From positions 5,519,724 through 5,583,723 of the forward strand of contig NZ_CP135918.1 in the NCBI RefSeq assembly GCF_032393985.1: DNA of 64,000 bases, in the 5' to 3' direction. A program made the position numbers and the translations under genes. Every line of letters starts with the position of its first letter. Position 1 is the stretch's first letter. A model generated the notes under the pieces. The model was not told the DNA's origin. It did no database searches and saw only the letters and a program-made list of their open reading frames with translations. Origin of the DNA: Fischerella sp. JS2. GTDB lineage: Bacteria; Cyanobacteriota; Cyanobacteriia; Cyanobacteriales; Nostocaceae. Below are positions 8,619 to 17,187 of the stretch, piece by piece.

Positions 8619-9660
8619 AAATAGTCAGTTGTAAACATTGCATGTGTGGGAAATCTCTTTCAATGATTTTAATTACTTTTTGTTGATTTTCTTTGTCTTT
8701 GACAATAAATTGTGCTGTGCCATCACCTTGGGAACCAACACCTTTTCCACCTAAAATATAAGGTTGAATCGGTGCATAATTCAGCAATTGATGTAAGACG
8801 GGTGCTGTTAACTCCTCAGGACAAGCCGGGATTAAATGCTTGTCAAATTCTATCTGTGCTTGTCTCATCAGAGTACCAATTTGTTCTGCATCATTGCTTT
8901 GTAAGGCGTCAATGGCGGCTTGAGTAATTTGATAGCTGATAGAACCCAGATATTTTTGCACATTCGCTTGCACTGCATTCGTAGCGAAGGGATAACACTG
9001 ATTAAGTTTACTAAGAATTACTTGAGTATTTTTGCTAGCACCAAGATCCACTATGACAAAAAACAAATCCTTGGGAACACTAAGTTCGATGATCTCTGTA
9101 TCTGTACCATCAAAGATCATAGCAATGGGACGATTACCGTAAGCACAAGCTTGATCCATGCGTCCGCAACGAGAAGGGGTGGTAATCTCTCCGAGATAGG
9201 CAAACTCCATCTCTTCTTGGATGGACATCTTTAAGTCATATACCAGATTAAAAGCCCTCGCCACTAATACACAAATAGCCGCACTCGATGACAGCCCTTT
9301 TTGAATCGGTAAATCTGTTAGATAATTGTCAATTTCTATTCCCCCAACACAGTTATGCGCCCCTACTAAAAATTGATAAGCAACACCAGCAGCATAACTA
9401 AAAAATCCACCCTTCCTAGCTTCTGCTAGCAAAGCCTGTGCTTCCATCGGTAGAGTTAGGGATTTACGAGTTCCATCCCCAAGGGAGGTACTAAGAATTA
9501 ATTGATTGGGATGAGGCTTCACTTGTGCATACAGGCCCTGATTCGTACCTACCAGCAATGTGTAGCCTATTTTTAATTCAGGGTTGAGATGGCGGTATCC
9601 TCCCGCCCAATCACTATGTTCACCAAATATACACAGGCGTCCTGGTACAAAAATTTTCAT
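8599..9660 (-). CDS. GHMP-family sugar kinase
   Basis: A 353-residue GHMP kinase (galactokinase/mevalonate kinase fold). Visible motifs are PGRLCIFGEHSDWAGG (residues 6-21, the galactokinase-like first motif with GEHxDxxGG), the ATP-binding PIQKGLSSSAA near residue 118, and the third glycine motif ILGGKGVGSQGDGTAQF towards the C-terminus. A sugar such as galactose, arabinose, glucuronate or fucose would be phosphorylated on C1; which one is unknown. It overlaps the nucleotidyltransferase by 20 bp, giving a kinase-pyrophosphorylase salvage pair. The ATG at 9660 is the only good start. Confidence 0.85.
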   Translation of the reverse strand: MKIFVPGRLCIFGEHSDWAGGYRHLNPELKIGYTLLVGTNQGLYAQVKPHPNQLILSTSLGDGTRKSLTLPMEAQALLAEARKGGFFSYAAGVAYQFLVGAHNCVGGIEIDNYLTDLPIQKGLSSSAAICVLVARAFNLVYDLKMSIQEEMEFAYLGEITTPSRCGRMDQACAYGNRPIAMIFDGTDTEIIELSVPKDLFFVIVDLGASKNTQVILSKLNQCYPFATNAVQANVQKYLGSISYQITQAAIDALQSNDAEQIGTLMRQAQIEFDKHLIPACPEELTAPVLHQLLNYAPIQPYILGGKGVGSQGDGTAQFIVKDKENQQKVIKIIERDFPHMQCLQLTIYAEKSN

Positions 9661-10081
9661 ATGTGTTTTGGATCTTACTCACTAAGGCTCATACTTTTTG
9701 TAACAATTAACTACTAGTTACGAGCATGTTCTTATACCATATTGTGCTGAGGGTCAAGCGGGGTAATGCCATACATTTGGCTTAATTTGTAATCAATTGC
9801 TGCTTAGTTATACTAGTGTCAGTTTAGAAACTGTCACTTACCCAAGACCGCGTTTTATACCAGAAAAGATATTCTTATTTTGTGCAAGGAGTGATACCAC
9901 TTCACCATATGTTTGCCACAAGTTATTTTCGTAATACCCCCTAAATTAAAGGTTATTGCGAATATCAAATGTTGCATCAAACAAGTGATTTGGTATAGAA
10001 ATATATAAAAGGCGCTTGAGTTCGCAAAATTACTCAAGCGCTTTTACGTATCATAAATTGTTAGTAGTTAGTGGTTAGTAG

Positions 10082-10111
10082 GTAGAGACGCGAGGAACAT
10101 CGCGTCTGTAC
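10082..10111. repeat. Palindromic dispersed repeat, copy 1
   Basis: GTAGAGACGCGA-GGAACA-TCGCGTCTGTAC. One of six copies in this window, placed among heptamer repeats. Confidence 0.8.
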
Positions 10112-10191
10112 ATTAGTTGTTAGTAGTTAGAGCACTAACTATTAACCACTAATACCATTTTATGAAAACCTTGATACAAATTACAGACGGT

Positions 10192-10219
10192 GTAGAGACG
10201 CGAAATTTCGCGTCTCTAC
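10192..10219. repeat. Palindromic dispersed repeat, copy 2
   Basis: A perfect 28-bp palindrome: GTAGAGACGCGAAA followed by its exact complement. The loop differs from copy 1 while the stem is kept. Confidence 0.8.
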
Positions 10220-10255
10220 AAATTTATATGTATGGTGATTAACGTGAAATGATAT

Positions 10256-10301
10256 AACTACTAACTACTAACCACTAACCACTAACCACTAACCACTAAC
10301 T
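10256..10301. repeat. Heptamer tandem repeat (ACTAACC type)
   Basis: ACTAACC repeats head to tail at least four times, flanked by ACTAACT variants. This is the short tandemly repeated class known from filamentous cyanobacteria. It abuts the leuS stop codon. Confidence 0.8.
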
Positions 10302-12891
10302 ATTGACCAATCACAAAATTAATCAACTTACCAGGTACTACAATCACCTTTTTGATTTCTTTACCTTCGAGGTAGCGCTTACCAATTTCCGATTCCAGGG
10401 CATACTTCTCCAACTCTGCTTTGTCTGCTTGTGCAGGAACTAGAATTGCACCGCGAGTTTTACCCATAATCTGAATCACTAAGTTAATTTCATCAGCAAC
10501 CAATGCTGCTAAATCATACTTCGGCCAGGTTTGGGTATGGACTGAGTTGGTGTTACCCAATAAATGCCATAACTCATCAGCAATGTGGGGTGCAAAAGGC
10601 GCCAGCAGGACAACTAAAGTCTCAGTACCTTCTGCGTATACTGGCGAGTCTTTACAAGTAGCATCAGTGAGGGCATTACTTAGCTTCATCAATTCTGAAA
10701 TAGCGGTGTTGAATTGATATTCGTCCTCTACGTCTTCACTGACTTCTTTGATCGCCGTGTGAATTGCCCGTCGCAAGTCTTTTTCGATTTTTGTCATTTG
10801 TCCTTTGTCTTTTGTCCTTTGTCCTTTGTTTGTGACAGATGACAAATGACTATTAACAAACTCAGTTACTAAGCGCCAAACTCGATTTAAGAAACGGAAT
10901 TGCCCTTCTACATCTGCTTCATCCCACTCCAAGTCTTTTTCTGGGGGTGCTTTGAATAAGATGAACATCCGGGCGGTATCGACACCGTATTTATTAATCA
11001 CATCTTCTGGCGCTACACCATTGCCTTTTGATTTGGACATTGTGGCGTAGATACGTTGGAGTGGTTCGCCAGTTTGAGGATCGCGGGGATCGTTAGGATC
11101 AACAAGATAGGAGGGAACCCATTTATCTTTACCACCTTTGTTAGGGTTGAAATAAGTCAAACCCTGCACCATACCTTGAGTTAACAAGCGTTGGAAGGGT
11201 TCGTCAAAGTTCAACAAGCCTCTATCTCGTAATACTTTGGTAAAGAACCGCGAATACAACAAATGTAAAATCGCGTGTTCAATGCCACCCACATATTGAT
11301 CCACGGGCATGAAGTCGTTTACTTTAGCAGAGTCGAAAACTTGCTGTTCGTTTTTCGCATCAGTAAACCGCAAGAAATACCACGATGAATCAATAAACGT
11401 ATCCATCGTGTCAGTTTCCCGCTTGGCTGGTGTACCGCAGTTTGGACAAGGTACATTCACCCAGCTTTCCAATTTAGCCAAAGGCGAACCACCACGTCCG
11501 GTAAATTCTACATCTTCTGGTAATTTTACGGGCAAGTCTTGATCGGGAACAGGTACTGCACCACAGTCGGGACAGTGGATGATAGGGATAGGCGCGCCCC
11601 AGTAACGTTGTCGGGAAATCAACCAATCCCGCAAGCGATACTGCACTCGTTCTTTGCCAAAGCCTTGTTTTTCGGCATATTCTACGATTGCTTTTTTGCC
11701 ATCGATGGAATTCATACCATCAAATTGCCTAGAATTCACCAAAATTCCAGGTTCGGTGTAAGCTGCTTCTAATGGGGCTGATGCATCGCCTCCTTCCGGA
11801 ATAATTACCACTTTAATCGGTAAATTCTGTTCCTTGGCAAATTTAAAATCCCGTGCGTCGTGTGCTGGTACACCCATGACTGCACCTGTACCGTACTCAT
11901 ACAGGACATAATCAGCTATCCAAATAGGAATTTCTTCCCCTGTAAACGGGTTAATTGCTTTACCACCCGTCGGTATACCCCGCTTGGGCTTATCTTCAGC
12001 AGTGCGTTCCAATTCGCTTTGGTTGGTGACTTCATTCACAAACGCTGCTACTGCTGCTTGCTGTTCAGTTGTAGTCACCAATTGTGTCAACGGGTGTTCT
12101 GGCGCTAACACCACGTAACTAACGCCGTAGACTGTATCTGGACGGGTAGTATACACACCGATTTTTTCAGAACTACCCACAATGGGAAATTCCAAATATG
12201 CGCCTATAGATTTGCCAATCCAGTTGGCTTGCATCAATTTGACACGTTCCGGCCAACCTGGCAATTTTTCCAAGTCATTCAACAATTCTTCGGCGTAGTC
12301 AGTAATTTTGAAAAACCACTGTCGCAACAATTTGCGTTCAACTTTTGCCCCACTACGCCAGGAACGTCCTTCGCTGTCAACTTGTTCGTTTGCCAATACT
12401 GTTTGATCGATAGGGTCCCAGTTCACAGCTGCTTGTTTTTGGTAAGCTAACCCCGCTTGGTAAAACTGCAAGAAAATCCACTGTGTCCATTTGTAATAGT
12501 CTGGTGAACAGGTGGCAACTTCACAATCCCAATCAATTGATAAACCCAGATGTTGCAATTGCTGCCGCATCTGGTCGATATTTTGATAAGTCCACTTGGA
12601 AGGGGGAACACCCCGATCAATGGCGGCGTTTTCTGCGGGCAAACCGAAAGCATCCCAACCCATCGGATGCAGTACCCGATACCCTTGCATTCGCTTGAGG
12701 CGGGCAATCACATCGGTAATCGTATAATTACGGACGTGACCCATGTGCAGGCTGCCCGATGGATAGGGGAACATGGACAGGGCGTAGTATTTTGGCTTAT
12801 TGGTGTCTGGGGAAGTTTTATCTAAGCCAAGTTCATTCCATGTCTTTTGCCATTTTTCCTCAATTGCGGTTGGGTTATATCGGGAATCCAC
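10300..12891 (-). CDS. leuS: Leucyl-tRNA synthetase with a repeat-derived insertion
   Basis: An 863-residue class I synthetase that charges tRNA-Leu. The HIGH box is HMGH in [13 protein letters not shown] (about residue 47) and the KMSKS box is MSKSKGNG; the editing domain lies between, and zinc-type CPDC/CPNC clusters are visible (near residues 440 and 480). Length fits bacterial LeuRS. Unusual: around residues 680-701, between the catalytic core and the anticodon-binding domain, a basic hydrophilic segment ([15 protein letters not shown]) is encoded by heptamer-type repeats (AAAGGAC, CAAATGAC), and interrupts otherwise normal sequence without breaking the frame. Confidence 0.97.
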   Translation of the reverse strand: MDSRYNPTAIEEKWQKTWNELGLDKTSPDTNKPKYYALSMFPYPSGSLHMGHVRNYTITDVIARLKRMQGYRVLHPMGWDAFGLPAENAAIDRGVPPSKWTYQNIDQMRQQLQHLGLSIDWDCEVATCSPDYYKWTQWIFLQFYQAGLAYQKQAAVNWDPIDQTVLANEQVDSEGRSWRSGAKVERKLLRQWFFKITDYAEELLNDLEKLPGWPERVKLMQANWIGKSIGAYLEFPIVGSSEKIGVYTTRPDTVYGVSYVVLAPEHPLTQLVTTTEQQAAVAAFVNEVTNQSELERTAEDKPKRGIPTGGKAINPFTGEEIPIWIADYVLYEYGTGAVMGVPAHDARDFKFAKEQNLPIKVVIIPEGGDASAPLEAAYTEPGILVNSRQFDGMNSIDGKKAIVEYAEKQGFGKERVQYRLRDWLISRQRYWGAPIPIIHCPDCGAVPVPDQDLPVKLPEDVEFTGRGGSPLAKLESWVNVPCPNCGTPAKRETDTMDTFIDSSWYFLRFTDAKNEQQVFDSAKVNDFMPVDQYVGGIEHAILHLLYSRFFTKVLRDRGLLNFDEPFQRLLTQGMVQGLTYFNPNKGGKDKWVPSYLVDPNDPRDPQTGEPLQRIYATMSKSKGNGVAPEDVINKYGVDTARMFILFKAPPEKDLEWDEADVEGQFRFLNRVWRLVTEFVNSHLSSVTNKGQRTKDKGQMTKIEKDLRRAIHTAIKEVSEDVEDEYQFNTAISELMKLSNALTDATCKDSPVYAEGTETLVVLLAPFAPHIADELWHLLGNTNSVHTQTWPKYDLAALVADEINLVIQIMGKTRGAILVPAQADKAELEKYALESEIGKRYLEGKEIKKVIVVPGKLINFVIGQ
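10790..10851 (-). repeat. Heptamer repeat inserted in-frame inside leuS
   Basis: The coding strand here is a series of GACAAAGGACAAAGG-like units with a CAAATGAC/GTCATTTG inverted pair at its ends, the same material seen between genes (compare 46371-46400). It adds about 20 Lys/Gly/Gln/Thr-rich residues to LeuRS. Confidence 0.7.
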
Positions 12892-12978
12892 AAAAACTCT
12901 CCTACTGGACTTTAACCATAGTCTGCCTACATATTTTAGATGATGGTAGGCAGACGAACAGGTTGGTTGAAATAAGCA

Positions 12979-13401
12979 ATGATTGAATTAAAGAAAAAAT
13001 ATTCTGATTTGTTGCGGGTGTTTGTTTATGGCACCCTCAAACCAGGAGAAGCTAATTATAATATCTACTGCGATCGCAAAGTGGTAAATGCGACTAAAGC
13101 TTATGCACTAGGCAAACTGTTTGCTCTACCCCAAGGCTACCCAGCCATGACATTGGGAAATAATTGTGTCTACGGGTATTTACTAGAATTTAATTGTCCC
13201 GATATTCTAGCTGAACTAGATGAACTGGAAGATTACCACCCCGCTAGACCTGCTTCGGAAAATTTGTATAATCGCCAACAAATAGAAATATATGATTTAC
13301 AAGGACGTTCCCTTGGCTGGGCTTGGGTTTACTTGATGACCTTACAAATGATTGAACAATTGCGAGGTATTTACCAAGCTGATGGTTGGTGGACTAATTG
13401 A
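12979..13401 (+). CDS. Gamma-glutamylcyclotransferase-like (GGCT/AIG2) protein
   Basis: A 140-residue GGCT-fold protein. The nucleotide- or peptide-cradle motif [14 protein letters not shown] is at residues 14-27, and the likely catalytic Glu is in [10 protein letters not shown] near residue 80. Family members release 5-oxoproline from gamma-glutamyl compounds or act on related amines; the exact substrate is unknown. It is divergent from leuS (87 bp) and converges on the anti-sigma gene through a shared terminator. Confidence 0.8.
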   Translation: MIELKKKYSDLLRVFVYGTLKPGEANYNIYCDRKVVNATKAYALGKLFALPQGYPAMTLGNNCVYGYLLEFNCPDILAELDELEDYHPARPASENLYNRQQIEIYDLQGRSLGWAWVYLMTLQMIEQLRGIYQADGWWTN

Positions 13402-13438
13402 TAAATTATGAATTTTTTTTATGATTCATAATTTATCA
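13399..13438. terminator. Bidirectional terminator hairpin
   Basis: TGATAAATTATGAA (13399-13412) pairs perfectly with TTCATAATTTATCA (13425-13438), with eight Ts in the loop-side. The stem contains the stop codon of the GGCT gene and lies 10 bp from the end of the converging anti-sigma gene. AT-rich, so strength is uncertain. Confidence 0.55.
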
Positions 13439-13448
13439 TTCATAATTC

Positions 13449-14063
13449 TTAATGATATTCGTTTTCTATACTTAACGGTTGTAACTGTTTTTCCAGGTTA
13501 ACTGGCTTTTCTGGAGTAGTTTCTGCTGCTTTCGGAATTGGCAAGATAGGATTGTTAATAGAAACAATTAATGGTGCAGCAATATTTTCTGGCTGTGCTA
13601 GTTGCGCCTGTTCTGTTGCAGGCCGTTGAGCCAGTTGTGGGGTTAATTTCCCGCCTGGTAATAACCCAGATACTGCACCAATCAGGGTCGCAGCAATCGC
13701 TGTACCTCCCCAGATCAAGGCCAAACGCGCACGGCGACGACGTAAACGAGATAGGACTCGTTCAACAGTTTCTTCCACCGGCTGCGACTGTGGTATGGGC
13801 ATAGTTCGTAAGCCCTGACGCAACTTCAAAAGTCGCGCATACAAGCACTTTACCGCCTGATCGTTTGCCAGTAGTGCTTCTACTTGCCTACGTTCGGCAG
13901 CTGTCACTTCTCCATCAAGATAAGCACTCAATAACTCGAAGCGATCGCGCTTCACCATATCCATAGCACCCGTTGATTCATTGGTATGCTCTGCCTCCCC
14001 ATCTAGCAAATCGATATTTAATTGCAAGTAGGAATGGTCATTTAAATGAGAATCAGTAGTCAT
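13449..14063 (-). CDS. Anti-sigma factor-like membrane protein
   Basis: A 204-residue protein just downstream of a SigG-like sigma gene on the same strand. The N-terminal cytoplasmic part has the anti-sigma helix pattern FELLSAYLDGEVTAAERRQV (residues 42-61), then an Arg-rich stretch, one membrane helix at about 115-136, and a Pro/Gln-rich extracytoplasmic tail. The HxxxCxxC zinc motif of ZAS anti-sigma factors is absent (only C73). It probably holds the ECF sigma factor at the membrane until a signal releases it. Partner assignment rests on gene order and domain pattern. Confidence 0.75.
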   Translation of the reverse strand: MTTDSHLNDHSYLQLNIDLLDGEAEHTNESTGAMDMVKRDRFELLSAYLDGEVTAAERRQVEALLANDQAVKCLYARLLKLRQGLRTMPIPQSQPVEETVERVLSRLRRRRARLALIWGGTAIAATLIGAVSGLLPGGKLTPQLAQRPATEQAQLAQPENIAAPLIVSINNPILPIPKAAETTPEKPVNLEKQLQPLSIENEYH

Positions 14064-14227
14064 CTTAACATTATTACCAATTCATGCACGGGTAAACATA
14101 GCGGACTCGGCCCCAGTTGCTCATTATTTCTCCTGTTTTTGTTGATGGCAGAAGCAGTTTCCATAATCTTAATAAACCTTAATGAAATATAAAAATCTGC
14201 CATTAATCATAAAGGTAGAACTTTAAA

Positions 14228-14884
14228 CTAGGAACCAAGATAAGTTTGTAACTGCGATTGCAACCTGGCTCTAGCTCTGGCTATTCTCGATTTGACTGTT
14301 CCTAAGGAAACTCCTGTGATTTCGGCAATTTCTTCGTATGCCATACCCTCAATTTCCCTTAGAACTATCGTCGTACGGAACACCTCAGGCAGATCCGCGA
14401 TCGCGTCTCGCAATTGCTCATAAAACTCTCTAGTTGTAAGTTCTTCCTCTGGTCCAGGAGTATCTCCTGCGATTTCCCAATCCATTTCGCCGTCGTCTAC
14501 CGAACGGGGAGCATCCAGCGAGACAGGACTGACAACTCGCTTGCGTTTGCGTAACTCGTCGTAGAACAAGTTAGTAGCAATGCGGCTTAACCAACCCCGA
14601 AATTTAGATGGTTCTTGCAATCGGTGAATATTGCGATAGACCCGAATCCAAACTTCTTGAGCGAGATCCGCTCTGTCAGACCAATCAGGGGCCAAATGAT
14701 ACAATACCCTATCGACTTGGGATTGATAACGACGCAGTAGTTCTGCAAATGCAGCACGATCTGGGCGCAGTCCAGTCTGACAGCGTAAAATTAAATCGTG
14801 GTTAGAAAGTTTGTCAACTTGCACTGATGCTTCCGGGAGTCTTGCATCAACAGTTGACCAGGATACAGTAATCGATTCGCTCAT
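14228..14884 (-). CDS. sigG: ECF-type RNA polymerase sigma factor, SigG-like
   Basis: A 218-residue group 4 (ECF) sigma factor. Region 2 is at about 27-100, with DLAQEVWIRVYRNIHRL and FRGWLSRIATNLFYDELRKR (core binding and -10 recognition). Region 4 is at about 158-213, with LPEVFRTTIVLREIEGMAYE and the helix-turn-helix IAEITGVSLGTVKSRIARAR. The sequence type and following membrane anti-sigma gene match the cyanobacterial SigG group linked to envelope stress; the name is by resemblance. The two genes are 164 bp apart, so an internal promoter is possible. Confidence 0.88.
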   Translation of the reverse strand: MSESITVSWSTVDARLPEASVQVDKLSNHDLILRCQTGLRPDRAAFAELLRRYQSQVDRVLYHLAPDWSDRADLAQEVWIRVYRNIHRLQEPSKFRGWLSRIATNLFYDELRKRKRVVSPVSLDAPRSVDDGEMDWEIAGDTPGPEEELTTREFYEQLRDAIADLPEVFRTTIVLREIEGMAYEEIAEITGVSLGTVKSRIARARARLQSQLQTYLGS

Positions 14885-15115
14885 AGATCGTACTGGCTGT
14901 AAATCATCCCTATCTATTAGACCTACTTATCTGCTGGAAGTTCCTTGTATAAGTGACGGATTTATGACTGGAACACAGGATACTTTGACAGATATATGTT
15001 TGTCAGACACAGTGACGTTACGTATCTTTGTGACAGCAAACATCACTGAATACGTACTATTGCCAAAAATATTTTTTTATGATATCTAAAATCACTAATC
15101 AGTTATCAATTTAAA

Positions 15116-15139
15116 CTGTTAACTGTTAACTGTTAACTG
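15116..15139. repeat. Heptamer tandem repeat (GTTAACT)
   Basis: GTTAACT is repeated three times head to tail, close to the 3' end of the small gene at 15158-15310. Confidence 0.7.
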
Positions 15140-15157
15140 ATTCATGCCCATTACCGA

Positions 15158-15310
15158 TTACTTTTGTGGCAACCTCACCAAAATAGTAGGTGCTGATTCT
15201 TTTAACTGCTGTAATTTAGCACCACTGTTAGGTTCTTCTAGTAAGCGAACGTGCACAAATAAATTGAGGGAAAATGTAATCGTTATTGCTAATAATAGTT
15301 TTTCTAACAT
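15158..15310 (-). CDS. Small membrane-anchored protein, 50 residues
   Basis: A 50-residue frame starting MLEKLLLAITITFSLNLFVH, one N-terminal membrane helix or uncleaved signal, then VRLLEEPNSGAKLQQLKE and a short hydrophobic end. A GGGAG ribosome site is 8-9 bases before the ATG at 15310, which favours this start over one 11 codons upstream. Not recognised. It sits alone between sigG and a MITE. Confidence 0.5.
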   Translation of the reverse strand: MLEKLLLAITITFSLNLFVHVRLLEEPNSGAKLQQLKESAPTILVRLPQK

Positions 15311-15795
15311 AATATTTGCTCCCACCCACACCATGAACACCACTTAAAATTAATGATTGCCTGCTGCGCCTCTTCGGTTCCAGGAAGTAACTATAAAATT
15401 CTTACCCGGATTTTTTGCAAAATTAGGCAATGGCAATATCTGTATAGCCCTAGTTTGCCCATGAGTATGAACAAATTCATAATGGAACTGCTAAATGTTT
15501 GTAAATTTTTGGTAATTGATTTACAACAGAGTCTGAAAAGTTTTTCAGTAATTAACTAACTGTAAATAATTTAGGACTTACGCATGAGAACCAAAAATCA
15601 AAGGTTCGGGAAAGGGGTTCAAGGAGGTGTCAATAACCGTTATACCCCTACACTCCTACACCCTGCCACGAACGTTGCACTCTGATCGCGTAAGTCCTAT
15701 AAATTAAGAAGCACAATCGCTTCTATTAAAGCTAAAGTAAGTAAAGTCGTGATCTGATGGCTCAGTCAACCGGGGATTTTTGGAGAAAATAAACG
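15311..15795. other. Intergenic stretch with a MITE-like element
   Basis: Besides the element at 15572-15699 (separate entry) nothing coding is supported. The last 95 bases should contain the promoter of the L,D-transpeptidase gene; no clear sigma-70 boxes could be fixed by eye. Confidence 0.5.
15572..15699. mobile_element. 128-bp MITE-like element with 12-bp terminal inverted repeats
   Basis: TAGGACTTACGC (15572-15583) and GCGTAAGTCCTA (15688-15699) are perfect inverted ends. If the outer TA at each side is the duplicated target, the pattern is that of IS630/Tc1-family elements. There is no transposase inside; the interior includes heptamer-like ACTCCTACACCC. It lies 96 bp upstream of the transpeptidase gene, where it could affect expression. 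Confidence 0.65.
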
Positions 15796-16470
15796 ATGGC
15801 GACGGTAAGAAATGAATCTGTAACGCGTATGGCGATGTTACTTTGTTTTGGCACGGGCTTCTTATCTCTCGCTGTCCATTGGCATGTTTCTAATTTGATG
15901 GAACCTCCCACAAATCAAGACACTAGTGGAATTTATGTAGCAACGGCAGCAGGTACAACTACAAAGCCAAAAAGTTCCATCCCCAATGAAACACACAAAG
16001 CTAATGTCTCTCGCCCGATTCAGTCCCTGTTGGCTAAGGTTTCGATGCCCCAAAAGCCTTCTACTGTTCTGGCATCTGCCAATCAGACACATGTAGTAGT
16101 TGATTTAAGCGATCGCCGCGTTTATGTTTACCGTCAAGATCAAGTTATTGCCAGTTATCCTACTGGCATAGGTAAAAAAGGCTGGGAAACACCCACAGGT
16201 ACTTTTGAAATTCAAAACATGCGGCGCAACCCTATTTGGCGTCACCCAATCACAGGTAAAGTGTTCCCAGCAGGTGTAAATAGCCCTCTGGGAGATAGAT
16301 GGATAGGTTTTTGGTCAGATGGCCACAACAAAATCGGCTTTCACGGTACACCAGATGATAGCTTAGTGGGTAGTGCCGTTTCCCACGGTTGCTTGCGTAT
16401 GCGTACTCCCGATGTTCGTATGTTGTTCCAACAGGTACGTGTAGGTACAAAAGTGGAAGTTCGACAGTAG
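15796..16470 (+). CDS. L,D-transpeptidase (YkuD domain)
   Basis: A 224-residue envelope enzyme. An N-terminal hydrophobic segment (about residues 13-32) serves for export or anchoring, followed by a low-complexity linker. The YkuD domain is at about 97-224, with HVVVDLSDRRVYVYRQDQVI at its start, the conserved FHGTPDDSLVGSAVSHGC and catalytic Cys at C199 in SHGCLRM. Such enzymes make 3-3 peptidoglycan cross-links or attach proteins to peptidoglycan. Start ATG at 15796 fits the signal. Confidence 0.9.
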   Translation: MATVRNESVTRMAMLLCFGTGFLSLAVHWHVSNLMEPPTNQDTSGIYVATAAGTTTKPKSSIPNETHKANVSRPIQSLLAKVSMPQKPSTVLASANQTHVVVDLSDRRVYVYRQDQVIASYPTGIGKKGWETPTGTFEIQNMRRNPIWRHPITGKVFPAGVNSPLGDRWIGFWSDGHNKIGFHGTPDDSLVGSAVSHGCLRMRTPDVRMLFQQVRVGTKVEVRQ

Positions 16471-16547
16471 TTAGTTGTTAGTTGTTAGTTGTTAGTTGTT
16501 AGTTGTTCGATTTTCCTACTAACCACTAACCACTATCCACTAACTAC
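16468..16547. repeat. Heptamer tandem tracts facing each other
   Basis: TTGTTAG repeated at least five times (16470-16505), then ACTAACC repeats (16518-16545). The two tracts are near-complementary and could pair, forming a hairpin between converging genes. Confidence 0.75.
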
Positions 16548-16548
16548 T

Positions 16549-17103
16549 TTAAGATTGTGACTTTTGCTCAAAATTGGGTGCGTAGGCTTGGAGTAAAGTA
16601 CTGACTTGGCGTAAAACTTCATTACCAGTGTTTTTACCCAATACTTGCCGTTCTGGAAAGAAATTCGGTCTATCCAGGTAGCGGCTAATCGCTTCACTAA
16701 CTTGCTGGGCAATTAATTCTTGTAGTTCTGCCTTGGCGTGTTGGCGCTGATAGCTAGCACCTTCTTCCGTAGTTGCATATAGAGGGGGTAGCCGATTGAG
16801 GGCGTAAGCAGCAATATCTCCAACATCCAAGGAAGTTTCGCTAGTAGCTTCGATTTCTGCTACACGGGTGATCGCTTCTGTCAGTACCAACTCTTCCATA
16901 ACATTAATAAACTGTTTGCGTGGTACCGCTATCACCTCACCAGTCAACAGCGCCCCCATCAGTCGATCAAGTGCCATGTACTCTTCAATTGAGAGTTCGT
17001 TGGCATTGTCACAGATTCGCCCAACTTCTGCTTCCATTGCTGGTGTCAAATAACCATCCTGGAGAGACTGTTGCACAATTTTTTCTATACTCATAATGCT
17101 CAT
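16549..17103 (-). CDS. ComFB-family protein (cyclic dinucleotide receptor-like)
   Basis: A 184-residue protein. The central ComFB region carries VGDIAAYALNRLPPLYATTE (about residues 92-111), the typical conserved block of late-competence ComFB proteins, followed by a helix-rich C-terminus. Cyanobacterial ComFB-family proteins include c-di-GMP or c-di-AMP receptors that affect cell size or competence (CdgR-type); ligand specificity cannot be read here. It converges on the transpeptidase gene and is 84 bp downstream of the M23 peptidase gene on the same strand. Confidence 0.8.
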   Translation of the reverse strand: MSIMSIEKIVQQSLQDGYLTPAMEAEVGRICDNANELSIEEYMALDRLMGALLTGEVIAVPRKQFINVMEELVLTEAITRVAEIEATSETSLDVGDIAAYALNRLPPLYATTEEGASYQRQHAKAELQELIAQQVSEAISRYLDRPNFFPERQVLGKNTGNEVLRQVSTLLQAYAPNFEQKSQS

Positions 17104-17187
17104 ATTTTATAAGCCATCCAAGCAAGGAGGGACGGTACCAATCCAGTTTATTTTGCCCAATTTGGGCAAACAATACACAATGATTTA

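Larger units (their letters stand above)
9661..10299. other. Intergenic stretch rich in short repeats
   Basis: No gene is supported. It holds a near-palindrome around 9810-9840, two copies of a 28-30 bp palindromic repeat (10082-10111 and 10192-10219), and heptamer tandem tracts (ACTAACC/ACTAACT) at about 10058-10150 and 10256-10300 that run up to the leuS stop codon. Confidence 0.6.

Noticed and set aside
9855-10037. 60-codon minus-strand frame in the gap before leuS
   Set aside because: Runs through repeat-like and AT-rich DNA, no start signal and no protein character.
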